Below, piece after piece: positions 45,001 to 51,603 of a DNA stretch of 64,000 bases. The DNA is from Aldehydirespirator sp965219165 (lineage in GTDB: Bacteria > Actinomycetota > Acidimicrobiia > Acidimicrobiales > Aldehydirespiratoraceae). The position numbers were made by a program, and so were the translations under genes. The notes below the pieces were generated by a model, which saw nothing but the letters and a program-made list of their open reading frames with translations, was not told where the DNA came from and searched no databases. Numbering within the stretch: position 1 is the stretch's first letter; the number at the start of each line of letters is the position of its first letter. The stretch spans positions 1,674,001 through 1,738,000 of the forward strand of contig CBDCMW010000002.1 in the NCBI GenBank assembly GCA_965219165.1. Direction: 5' to 3'.

Positions 45001-47846
45001 CCGCCGGCGCGCCCTCCATCAGCGGCACGACGCAGGTGGGGGAGACCCTGACGGCGGACACCTCCGGCATCGTCGACGCGGACGGGCTGGAGAACGTCAC
45101 CCACAGCTATCTATGGGGGATAAACAAAGGCCTCATCATCGGCGCCGTCTACCGCTACCAGTGGCTGGCCGACGAAGCGGAGATCGAGGACGCTACAGGC
45201 TCGACCTATATCCTGGCGGACGGCGACGAGGGCAAGGCCGTCAAGGTGCGGGTATCTTTCACCGACGACGGGGGCCATCGGGAGACGCTCACCAGCTCGG
45301 CTACGGCGGCTGTGACGCAGCCCAACGCTCCGGCCACCGGTCTGCCAACCGTCAGCGGAAAGGCCCGGGTGGGCGAGACGCTGACGGTGGACACGTCGGG
45401 CATCTCCGACGAGAACGGGCTGGACGACGCCACCTTCACTCACCAGTGGATAACGGACGATTCAGTCGTGGTTGGCACCGCGTCCAGAGCCTACACACCG
45501 ACCGGCGGCGACCAGGGCAAGGCCGTCAAGGTGCGGGTGAGCTTCACCGACGACGCGGGCAACTGGGAGACTCGCACCAGCGCACTGACGGCGGCGGTGG
45601 AGGCCAGGGCTGACTCTCCTGCGACCGGCCTGCCAACCATCAGCGGCACGGCCCAGGTGGGAGAGACGCTGACGGCGGACACGTCTGGGATCGAGGACGC
45701 GGACGGGTTGGAGAATGCGGCATTCGCCTATCAATGGCTGGCCGACGACTCCGACATCGCGGGAGCTACGGGCTTCACCTACATCCTGGCCGGCGCCAAC
45801 GAGGGCAAGGCCATCAAGGTGCGGGTGACCTTCACCGACGACGCGGGCAACGAGGAGACGCTCACCAGCGCACCCTCGGGACCGGTGTTGACGGAGCCGG
45901 AGTTGGGCGACGGCCCGCCGGGGGCGCCGGGCGGGCTCGCTGTCGCTGCGGGGGACCGGGAGATCACCCTGTCGTGGGAGCCGCCAGCCGACAACGGCAA
46001 CGCGCCCGCGAAGAGGTACCGCGTCGAGTGGAGGATCGACGGCAAGGACTACGACAAGAGCCATTGGGGCATATCGCACAAGACGACCTATACCAAGACC
46101 CACCTGGCCAACGGAGTGAACTACGTCTTCTGGGTGAAGGCCGAGAACGGCAACGGCAACGGCGACGGACCATACGGACCTGCCTCTGGGGAGGTGAGCG
46201 GTACCCCTACGTCGGGCTTGGCGGTGGACTTGGCCACGCCGGTGCTGTCGAGCACGAAGGCCCTGCATCGCGGCATGGTGCGGCTGGACTGGGAGGACGT
46301 CGAGGACGCCGGTTGGTATGTGGTCCAGCACTACCACATCGACGGGGGCAGCGGGGAGTGGTTGGACCTGCCCGCCGCGGGAGTGGACGTCGCGCTCCAT
46401 GGTTCGAGCGCGGTGGTGAGCAACCTGGGTGGGATCTCGTGGCTGCGGGTGGGGGCGATGAGCTGCGCGGGAGAATCGGAGTGGTCAGAGATCAAGCAGT
46501 TGTTCATGACCGATGAGTCGGCCTGGGATGGGGTGCCCGTGCCCGAGGTGGCGCCGGGCGACGAGATCGAACCATGCCCCGTGGTGCTGGGCACGCCGGT
46601 GCTGTCGGACACGGAAACCCTGCATCACGGCATTGTGAGGCTGGACTGGCAGGACATAGAGGACGCCGGCTGGTACGTGGTCCAGTACTACCACGTCAAA
46701 GGCGGAGAGTGGCTGGACCTGCCCGCCGCCGGAGTGGACGTCGCGTTCCACGGTTCAGGTGCGGTGGTGAGCAACTTGCATGGGCTCTCGTGGCTGCGGG
46801 TTGGTGCGGCCAGCTGCGACGGGGCATCGGAGTGGTCGCAGATCGAGGAGTTGTACGGGACCAATGCATCGGACTGGGAGGGCGTGCCCGTACCGGAGGT
46901 GGCGGAGGGCGACGAGATCGAACCGTGCTCCGAAGACGCGGACACATCTGACAACAGCCCGGCCACCGGAGTTCCCACGATCAGTGGCACCGCCCAGGTG
47001 GGCGAGACGCTGACGGCGGACAAGTCGGGCATCGCCGACGCCGACGGCCTAACGAACGCCACCTACAGATACCAGTGGCTTGCCGACGACGCCGCAATCG
47101 CAGGCGCGATGGGCAACACCTACACCCTGGTAGCAGCCGACGAGGGCAAGGCTATGAGTGTGCGGGTGAGCTTCACCGACGACGCGGGCAATGATGAGAC
47201 GCTGACCAGCACGACCACGGACGCGGTGGCGGCAGCGCAACCTACGGAGCCGCCCGCCAGGCCCACGGGCCTCTCCGCCACGGCGTCGCACGACTCTGTG
47301 ACCCTCACCTGGGACGACCCCGGCGACGACTCCATCACCGGCTACGTAATACTGCGGCGCGTCCGCGAGAACGATGTCGGGGGCGAGTTCAGTGAACTGG
47401 TGCCGGACACGGGCAGCGGCGCGACCACCTACACCGATGACACAGTGGCGACCGGCATTACCTACACCTACCGGATCAAGGCCATCAACGGGGCCGGAAC
47501 GAGTGAACGCTCGCGCTGGTTCCACATCGACATTCCGGCAGCGCACGTACCCGATAAGCCCACGGGCTTGTCCGCCACGGCGTCCCACGATGCCATCACT
47601 CTAACCTGGGACGACCCCGGCGACGATAGCATCACCGGCTACGTGATCCTGCGGCGCCTCCGCTACGACGACCCCTCGGGCCACTTCGATGAGCTGGTGG
47701 CGGACACGGGGACGGCGGCGACCACGTACACCGACGATACGGTAGAGGCCAACACGCACTACACCTACCGGATCAAGGCCATCAACGAGTACGGGGTGAG
47801 CGAGCGTTCGCGCTGGTTCCACACCCACACCCCGGCGGCCCCGTAG
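42009..47846 (+). CDS. giant secreted Ig-like/fibronectin III repeat protein
   Basis: A 1945-residue exported protein. Signal peptide 1-37 (VLIAALAVLALAVGVFTT...AHA). An N-terminal domain to about 205, a first FN3 about 212-305, a beta-rich region with two DGE..F..R.AF..D copies (about 490-690), then six Ig-like repeats sharing ISGTAQVGETLTADTSGI.DADGL...YQWLADD...YTL..ADEGKA..VRVSFTDDAGN..TLTS, interspersed with FN3-type domains; two near-identical SS/D.TLHHG.VRLDW..VEDAGWYVVQ modules (about 1415-1635) and two final FN3 domains (TGLSATASHD..TLTWDDPGDDSITGYVILRR). No LPxTG or membrane anchor at the C-terminus. An adhesin or matrix role is inferred. Preceded by a C15 tract and divergent from the regulator. 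Confidence 0.88.
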   Translation: MMTRTGRRGIPVLIAALAVLALAVGVFTTHVQPAHAADATITSLLSRLDAELRDTVINSYHNQTVGYDPADSQGSLSPAWFNYPAGFSPSYTVERLIVAQEGAVGEIAATDLVLRVRGTVVSTSGTKAPVLPADADITLHLEGDNFTRSYSLNNPESRTDSGCFVENDPNNSERPCKVGELGKSTYVWRTNLPPLLADGESILVRLRYTAPRPGKPGTPTVTVPTGKSGALIVNWTAPSSNNPAVLGYQVDVTSGSQSRRKTVDASTTRLPVLLLEPDTAYGVRVRARTALAAGPWSDTARARTNPLQGTNRPQVTLDLNGVTKVKEGDGLPKRLKVTGMLNLHLGAFPESIPYKGQNYDQSNFVEFRVLDGIADSFTYEDHPGGGSVGAFYAGALTIGEDGEVYHDKGYLVIPQGMSAYGPLYIWLGRAGTSPEDGSTVVNTGEVNIGSTERQCVEIADSSNTVPTDRTCPSGGMSGHAVDRLTARFQEVPPSHDGESEFTLRVAFIEDVGISPSSLREDALTVTGGTVTQAQRVDDRSDLFEFTVEPASDEDVTITLPAGSDCAAAGAICTEGEDPKKLYNSPAATVSGPTLTASFQGLPSQHDGETAFSFRIAFSDDIATGEEEFRDHSVEVWGGRVTRAEPVDQRRDLWEVEIEPASDDLVMVSLRPSLSCDETGAVCTAGGRRLSVSPATMVAGPATWPVQVNGEAQVGKTLTADTSNISDRFGVQVTSTTYQWLANNARIPGASGQSYTLGEGKRGRKISVMATYTDDRGNEDTVTSAPTDPVAARERNSRATGLPLISGRALVGQTLTADTSLIFDADGLGNSVFSYQWEADDDSIPGATDPTYTPVQADVGKVITVIVSFHDDAGYGQSMTSPDTMAVTTAEAAAAVKFAISLRYAANADGSVSLYWNAPDDEVTGYRIDRRRYSMGEPKGLVYVEDTGSTATTYTDTEVTAGVPHSYRVQAIRGAELGEKTKFFKTKVFPLRKAANSPAAGAPSISGTTQVGETLTADTSGIVDADGLENVTHSYLWGINKGLIIGAVYRYQWLADEAEIEDATGSTYILADGDEGKAVKVRVSFTDDGGHRETLTSSATAAVTQPNAPATGLPTVSGKARVGETLTVDTSGISDENGLDDATFTHQWITDDSVVVGTASRAYTPTGGDQGKAVKVRVSFTDDAGNWETRTSALTAAVEARADSPATGLPTISGTAQVGETLTADTSGIEDADGLENAAFAYQWLADDSDIAGATGFTYILAGANEGKAIKVRVTFTDDAGNEETLTSAPSGPVLTEPELGDGPPGAPGGLAVAAGDREITLSWEPPADNGNAPAKRYRVEWRIDGKDYDKSHWGISHKTTYTKTHLANGVNYVFWVKAENGNGNGDGPYGPASGEVSGTPTSGLAVDLATPVLSSTKALHRGMVRLDWEDVEDAGWYVVQHYHIDGGSGEWLDLPAAGVDVALHGSSAVVSNLGGISWLRVGAMSCAGESEWSEIKQLFMTDESAWDGVPVPEVAPGDEIEPCPVVLGTPVLSDTETLHHGIVRLDWQDIEDAGWYVVQYYHVKGGEWLDLPAAGVDVAFHGSGAVVSNLHGLSWLRVGAASCDGASEWSQIEELYGTNASDWEGVPVPEVAEGDEIEPCSEDADTSDNSPATGVPTISGTAQVGETLTADKSGIADADGLTNATYRYQWLADDAAIAGAMGNTYTLVAADEGKAMSVRVSFTDDAGNDETLTSTTTDAVAAAQPTEPPARPTGLSATASHDSVTLTWDDPGDDSITGYVILRRVRENDVGGEFSELVPDTGSGATTYTDDTVATGITYTYRIKAINGAGTSERSRWFHIDIPAAHVPDKPTGLSATASHDAITLTWDDPGDDSITGYVILRRLRYDDPSGHFDELVADTGTAATTYTDDTVEANTHYTYRIKAINEYGVSERSRWFHTHTPAAP

Positions 47847-47900
47847 CAGGGTACCTAGGACTGCGAAGGCGAGGGAGCCATCTGCACAAGGATTCCATCC

Positions 47901-48150
47901 ATGATGATTCGCACCAATAGACGACGATTCCCGGCAACAGCGCCAACGGCACCTACCGGCTGAGGGTGAGGGAGGCTGCCGGCAGCGGCTACGGCACGAC
48001 CTACCCCATCGATGGGCGGCTGCTGCCTGGCGGCACGCTGAGCGGCACGCTGCCGGTGCACGATGGTTACTTGGGCAAGCCGTACTGCTTCGCCATGGAA
48101 GGGCTGGAGGTCGGGCGCTACACCGTGTCCTTCAGCACGGGAGGCATCGA
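47901..48150 (+). pseudogene. decayed surface-protein gene related to the preceding one
   Basis: ATGATGATTCGCACCAATAG at 47901 and the bases after it closely match the start of the giant surface protein (ATGATGACACGCACCGGTAG). The frame stops after about 20 codons; another frame then reads NSANGTYRLRVREAAGSGYG and continues through GLEVGRYTVSFS, which looks like the end of another exported protein. This is a start and an end of surface-protein genes joined out of frame. Confidence 0.6.
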
Positions 48151-48970
48151 TTCCATCCATACCTTCTGGCGCAGGCCCAACAACCCCAATCTGGATGACG
48201 TCTGGTTGCTGACCGTCCTCACCGAGGGCAACATCCGCGCCCTGGTGAAGGTCGTCGACGAGCAGATGGACGGCGTGGCACGCGAGCAGCGCAAGAGGCT
48301 GGAGACCATTGAGGATGAGCTTGAGGACGTGAAGCGGAAGCTGGGCCGCATCTGGCACTTCGTAGAGACGACCGACATCGACATGGCCGACGCCTCGGAC
48401 CGCATCAAGGAGCACCGGGAGCGGCAGGAGCGCCTGGAGGACGCGGCGGCTGATGCCAGGGCCATCCTCTCCCAGCGCAGGGCCGTTCTGGACGACGTGA
48501 ACACCATCGCGGCCTACGCTCAGGACATGAGCGAGTTTCTGAACGAGAGCGAGCTGACTGAGCGCAGGGCATTCATCGAGACCTTCGTCAAGGAGATCGT
48601 CGTGATGCCGGGCGACGCCCTGCTGCGCTACACCATCCCCATGCCCGACGATAGCCCTATACCCGGAAGGAAGGCCGAGGAGATGGCGCTGAACGGCTCA
48701 GTTCTGTCTACCGTCAAAAATGGTGGAGCTGGGGAGAATCGAACTCCCGTCCGTCAGGCGGACACCGGGCTTGCTACGACCATTCCCGAGTCTGCGGCTT
48801 GCGGCTGCCGCTACGCCGGGTCGTGCGGATCCGAGGATCCGGCCGCCGGATCTTTCTCCGGTGCCAGCGGTCTTTGCCGGCTGTCAGCGGGTCTCTCCCT
48901 GCCGTCCACCACTGCTTCTGGTGCCAGGCTGCAGCGGTCTGGCCCCGCGTGCCATTGCTGGTCGCGATGA
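48150..48970 (+). pseudogene. C-terminal fragment of a large serine recombinase, running into ssrA
   Basis: The open frame (from GTG 47966) continues with the coiled-coil and C-terminal part of a large serine recombinase: VKVVDEQMDGVAREQRKRLE, IWHFVETTDIDMADASDRI, ILSQRRAVLDDVNTIAAYAQ, ELTERRAFIETFVKEIVV, then LLRYTIPMPDDSPIPG. The N-terminal resolvase domain with the catalytic Ser is missing; its place is taken by the tail of a surface-protein gene. After STVKNGGAGENRTPVRQ the frame is simply antisense to tmRNA. Recombinases of this kind integrate elements into the 3' end of ssrA in Dehalococcoides. Not functional as an integrase. Confidence 0.75.
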
Positions 48971-49116
48971 TTCTCGAAGCTAGATCAGTTCAGATCAGGC
49001 GGCGAGAACGAGAGCGTCGTCTTCGGCGTCTCTTTGGGTGCCCCGTTTAAGGAGTCTGAGCAACTCCGGTCGCACTCCGCGGCATCCTGGTCCCGACGTC
49101 GAAACCGGTCAGCCCC
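48721..49116 (-). ncRNA. ssrA: transfer-messenger RNA (tmRNA)
   Basis: Rescues stalled ribosomes together with SmpB. The 5' end GGGGCTGACCGGTTTCGAC (49116) and the 3' end GGGAGTTCGATTCTCCCC then CAGCTCCACCA (48721) pair to form the seven-base acceptor stem (GGGGCUG with CAGCUCC); CCA is encoded. The tag frame at 49042-48995 encodes GTQRDAEDDALVLAA followed by TGA, with the ALxLAA-type degron ending and the QRD element also present in the Mycobacterium tag. SmpB is encoded 1.2 kb away on the same strand. The 3' end is the junction with the recombinase fragment. Confidence 0.93.
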
Positions 49117-49257
49117 CTTGTGCAGTCTCTTTTCAAGCTGCGGCCCCCGAAGGGACCTTCCATGATACTCAGGCCGCCGACACTCAGGTAGTGGTCCTCC
49201 GCGTCGCCCATCGCCGAGACGCCTACCGCCCCCGCCGAGGCGAGTCCAGCCTGTGAC

Positions 49258-49578
49258 TCAGGAAGCCGCGGAGAGCGCCCCCTCCACGGCGGCGATGCGC
49301 TCGCCGTGGTCCATCACGCGTTCCAGCTGCCTGCCGTGCGCGGCCAGCGTCGCAGTGTGCGAGGCAAGGATCGCCTTGATCTCCCCCAGCGTCTCCCTGA
49401 TCCCGGCCATCTCCTCACGGATCGCGCCCATCTCCTCGCGGTGAGCGACCTCTAGCCGGTCGATGCGGCCGTCGAGACGGCGGATGTCGGCGCGCAGGGC
49501 CTGCAGAAAATAGCCGAGCAGGCCCAACAGGCCGACCCCCAGCACACTGATCACAGCCGCAGTGGCTGACATGTCCAT
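49258..49578 (-). CDS. small membrane-anchored coiled-coil protein
   Basis: 106 residues: an N-terminal membrane helix (ATAAVISVLGVGLLGLLGYFL) and then a heptad-rich coiled coil (IRRLDGRIDRLEVAHREEMGA...MAGIRETLGEIKAIL...LAAHGRQLERV). AAGGAGA with seven-base spacing to ATG 49578 decided the start. I do not recognise the family; similar small proteins occur widely as bacterial hypothetical proteins. It lies between ssrA and the transporter gene; its function is unknown. Confidence 0.65.
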   Translation of the reverse strand: MDMSATAAVISVLGVGLLGLLGYFLQALRADIRRLDGRIDRLEVAHREEMGAIREEMAGIRETLGEIKAILASHTATLAAHGRQLERVMDHGERIAAVEGALSAAS

Positions 49579-49691
49579 CAATGTATCTCCTTGTTCCACA
49601 TCATGCAAGATGCCAGTACAGTCGGCGGCCCTCGTAAGGCGGGCTCGCAAGCCGTTCTGCAACAATATATATCAGAATATGATGTGGACGC

Positions 49692-50330
49692 CTACCGGCT
49701 GTCGAGGAGCGGCCCTCCGTCGACGTGACCGAGCGCCGCCCTGATTCGATGGCGGGTCACCCACAGCCGCAGCAGTACCAGGGCCGCCAGGATCATAGCG
49801 GTCGACCCGTAGACGATGATCGGCCCCGAGAACACCAGCACGCCGTAGAACCCCCACTTCAGGCCCTCCAGCACAGTCAACCACCAAGTCACGGGGGACA
49901 CCCCGGCCGGGGCGTGCGAGCGCCACGCCGCGATCACCGAGGGTCCGAGATACAACCCGTTGGACAGGCCCAGCACCGTGCCCAGCACCGTCCAACCTGC
50001 GGCCATCTGGATCCCCACGCTCGCCACGGCGACCACTGCGCTCATCAACAGGGCGGGGCGCACATCGGCACCGTTGCGGTACAGCAGGTACAGCGCCACC
50101 GCGAAGCTGACGACGGCCGCGACTATCGACGGGATCGTGACCCAGAACCTCTCCTCCACCACGAAAGTGAGCCAGCCCAGGTTGATGGTCATGCCGACCG
50201 CGGCCCAGGCGGGCGACACCCCCTCGGTTCGCCTCGTGCGCACCAGCCTCACGATCTGGGGCGCGATCTGCACGAAGGTCACGGCGGTGGCGACAATGCC
50301 GACCACAAAAGCTAGCTCGGCCCGGCTCAT
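49692..50330 (-). CDS. PQ-loop (SWEET/MtN3-like) transporter
   Basis: A 212-residue protein with about seven membrane helices and two PQ-loop repeats: TFVQIAPQIVRLVRTRRTEGVSP (first) and GLSNGLYLGPSVIAAWRSHAPAGVSP (second, with the Pro but not the Gln retained). Bacterial SemiSWEETs normally have one three-helix repeat and dimerise; this is a tandem fused form like eukaryotic SWEETs. Sugar transport is inferred from family. The ATG overlaps the smpB stop by 4 bp. Confidence 0.78.
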   Translation of the reverse strand: MSRAELAFVVGIVATAVTFVQIAPQIVRLVRTRRTEGVSPAWAAVGMTINLGWLTFVVEERFWVTIPSIVAAVVSFAVALYLLYRNGADVRPALLMSAVVAVASVGIQMAAGWTVLGTVLGLSNGLYLGPSVIAAWRSHAPAGVSPVTWWLTVLEGLKWGFYGVLVFSGPIIVYGSTAMILAALVLLRLWVTRHRIRAALGHVDGGPLLDSR

Positions 50331-50839
50331 TGCTGGCTTCCGGTGCGGCGACGGCGGGCCGCGGCCATCGAGCGGGCCGCCTCCGCATCGGCGTCGCGGC
50401 TTTGGATGTCGCGGCGCCGGTCGGCCCGGGTGCGGCCCCGGGCCAGGGCCAGAGCGAGCTTGGCCCGTCCCTCGCTGAAATACAGGGCCAAAGGCACCAG
50501 CGCCAGCCGCTCCTGGTCGACGCGGGACTTGAGGCGCAGGATCTCGCGGCGGTGGGCCAGCAGCTTGCGGACCCGGTCGGGATCGGAGCGGAACGACTCC
50601 GCGGCGTGCGAGTAGGGCGAGATGTGCAGGTTGTGCAGCCACAGCTCGTCCCGGTCGACGCGGGCCCAGCTCTCGGCCAGCTGCACTTTGCCCTCCCGCA
50701 GGGACTTGACCTCGCTGCCCTCAAGAACCAGGCCGACCTCCAGAGTCTCGAGGACGTCGTAGGCCCGACGGGCGCGCCGATTGGTCGCCACCACCGTCGC
50801 CCCATCGGGCACGTCTCGAGGCTTCTGCGACTTGGCCAT
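50327..50839 (-). CDS. smpB: SsrA-binding protein
   Basis: Binds tmRNA and delivers it to stalled ribosomes. 170 residues; the OB-fold core VVATNRRARRAYDVLETLEVGLVLEGSEVKSLREGKVQLAESWARV, HNLHISPYSHA and the basic C-terminal tail (RRRDIQSRDADAEAARSMAAARRRR) are all present. ATG 50839 (MAKSQKP) was chosen over ATG 50848. Normally this gene follows ftsX in actinobacteria; here it is near ssrA instead. Confidence 0.96.
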   Translation of the reverse strand: MAKSQKPRDVPDGATVVATNRRARRAYDVLETLEVGLVLEGSEVKSLREGKVQLAESWARVDRDELWLHNLHISPYSHAAESFRSDPDRVRKLLAHRREILRLKSRVDQERLALVPLALYFSEGRAKLALALARGRTRADRRRDIQSRDADAEAARSMAAARRRRTGSQQ

Positions 50840-50879
50840 CGCAGCCACGGTACCGGTGGGTGGGTCAGGGGCGCCTTGT

Positions 50880-50922
50880 CCCCGCTCTTGTTCGCTGCGC
50901 TCACGGGCCGCTCGGGCCGCCT
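50880..50922 (-). repeat. dispersed intergenic repeat, copy C (3' half)
   Basis: On the minus strand, GGCCCGAGCGGCCCGTGAGC then GCAGCGAACAAGAGCGGGG, lacking the upstream blocks. It lies 40 bp upstream of smpB. Confidence 0.8.
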
Positions 50923-51000
50923 CAATCGAAATCAGTAGAGAAACTCGTCATATAGGAGCAATACCCGTGCAGATTTCAGGCGAGCTTGACATAGGGCTAC

Positions 51001-51073
51001 TCACGGGCCGCTCGGGCCACGGCCTCGCGCCTCGACAGATCCCAATGACTTGCGACCAAGGCGCTCGGCCTCT
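51001..51073 (-). repeat. dispersed intergenic repeat, copy D (5' half)
   Basis: On the minus strand, AGAGGCCGAGCGC (51073) followed by a spacer and GCGAGGCCGTGGCCCGAGC then GGCCCGTGA, ending where copy C would continue. C and D together look like one repeat split by the 80 bp at 50921-51000. Confidence 0.75.
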
Positions 51074-51101
51074 GGCGGCCCGCCGCTAGGGTTCTCCGGC
51101 G

Positions 51102-51524
51102 ATGCTGGAGATGTCGGCGGGAATGCACGACGCGATGGTGGCCCACGCCATCGCCGGTCTGCCCCACGAGGCCTGCGGCCTGTTCGCCGGGCGGCCCGGC
51201 TCCAACCGGATCGAGCGGTTCTTTCCCATGCGCAACGCCGCGGAGTCCCGCGAGACCTACGTCCTCGACGGCTTGGAGATGATGGACGTGGAGCGCACGG
51301 CCGACGAGGCGGGCCTGACCGTCATGGGCGTGATGCACTCCCACACCCACACCACCAACTACCCGTCGCCCACCGACATCGCCGACGCGGCCCGCTTCGA
51401 TCCCTTCGGGGTGTGGCGCTTCGTGATCGTGTCGCTGCGCCACCCCGAGCCGTCGCTGCGTTCGTTCCGCATCCTCGACGGCAATGTGACCGAGGAGCCC
51501 GTCGAGATCGGCGGCCCCGTCTAA
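51102..51524 (+). CDS. mec: JAMM/M67 family metallopeptidase (Mec type)
   Basis: A 140-residue zinc peptidase with the JAMM motif VMHSHTHTTNYPSPTDIADA (His-x-His, then Ser-x-x-Asp) and the upstream Glu in PHEACGLFAG. In Mycobacterium, Mec cleaves the newly formed cysteine from the sulfur carrier CysO after CysM has acted. Here cysM lies 3 kb downstream and cysO is absent. An in-frame ATG (MSAGMHD) three codons downstream is an alternative start. Confidence 0.85.
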   Translation: MLEMSAGMHDAMVAHAIAGLPHEACGLFAGRPGSNRIERFFPMRNAAESRETYVLDGLEMMDVERTADEAGLTVMGVMHSHTHTTNYPSPTDIADAARFDPFGVWRFVIVSLRHPEPSLRSFRILDGNVTEEPVEIGGPV

Positions 51525-51541
51525 CCGTTCGCGCCTAGTTT

Positions 51542-51603
51542 CTCGCTCTTGTTCGCTGCGCTCACAGGCCGCTCGGGCCACGGCCTCGCAGGCTCGGCCT
51601 CTA
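51542..51603 (-). repeat. dispersed intergenic repeat, copy E (compact)
   Basis: Minus strand: CTAGAGGCCGAGCCTGCGAG then GCCGTGGCCCGAGCGGCC and TGTGAGCGCAGCGAACAAGA. The two conserved blocks are nearly adjacent here. The TAG stop of the MaoC-hydrolase gene is part of the repeat. Confidence 0.85.

Noticed and set aside
43239..45104. 621-codon minus-strand frame
   Set aside because: Antisense to the repetitive Ig/FN3 protein; its repeats mirror those of the plus strand.
44100..47230. CRISPR-like array
   Set aside because: The repeated units are about 270 bp or longer, degenerate and coding (Ig-like domains), without short constant spacers.
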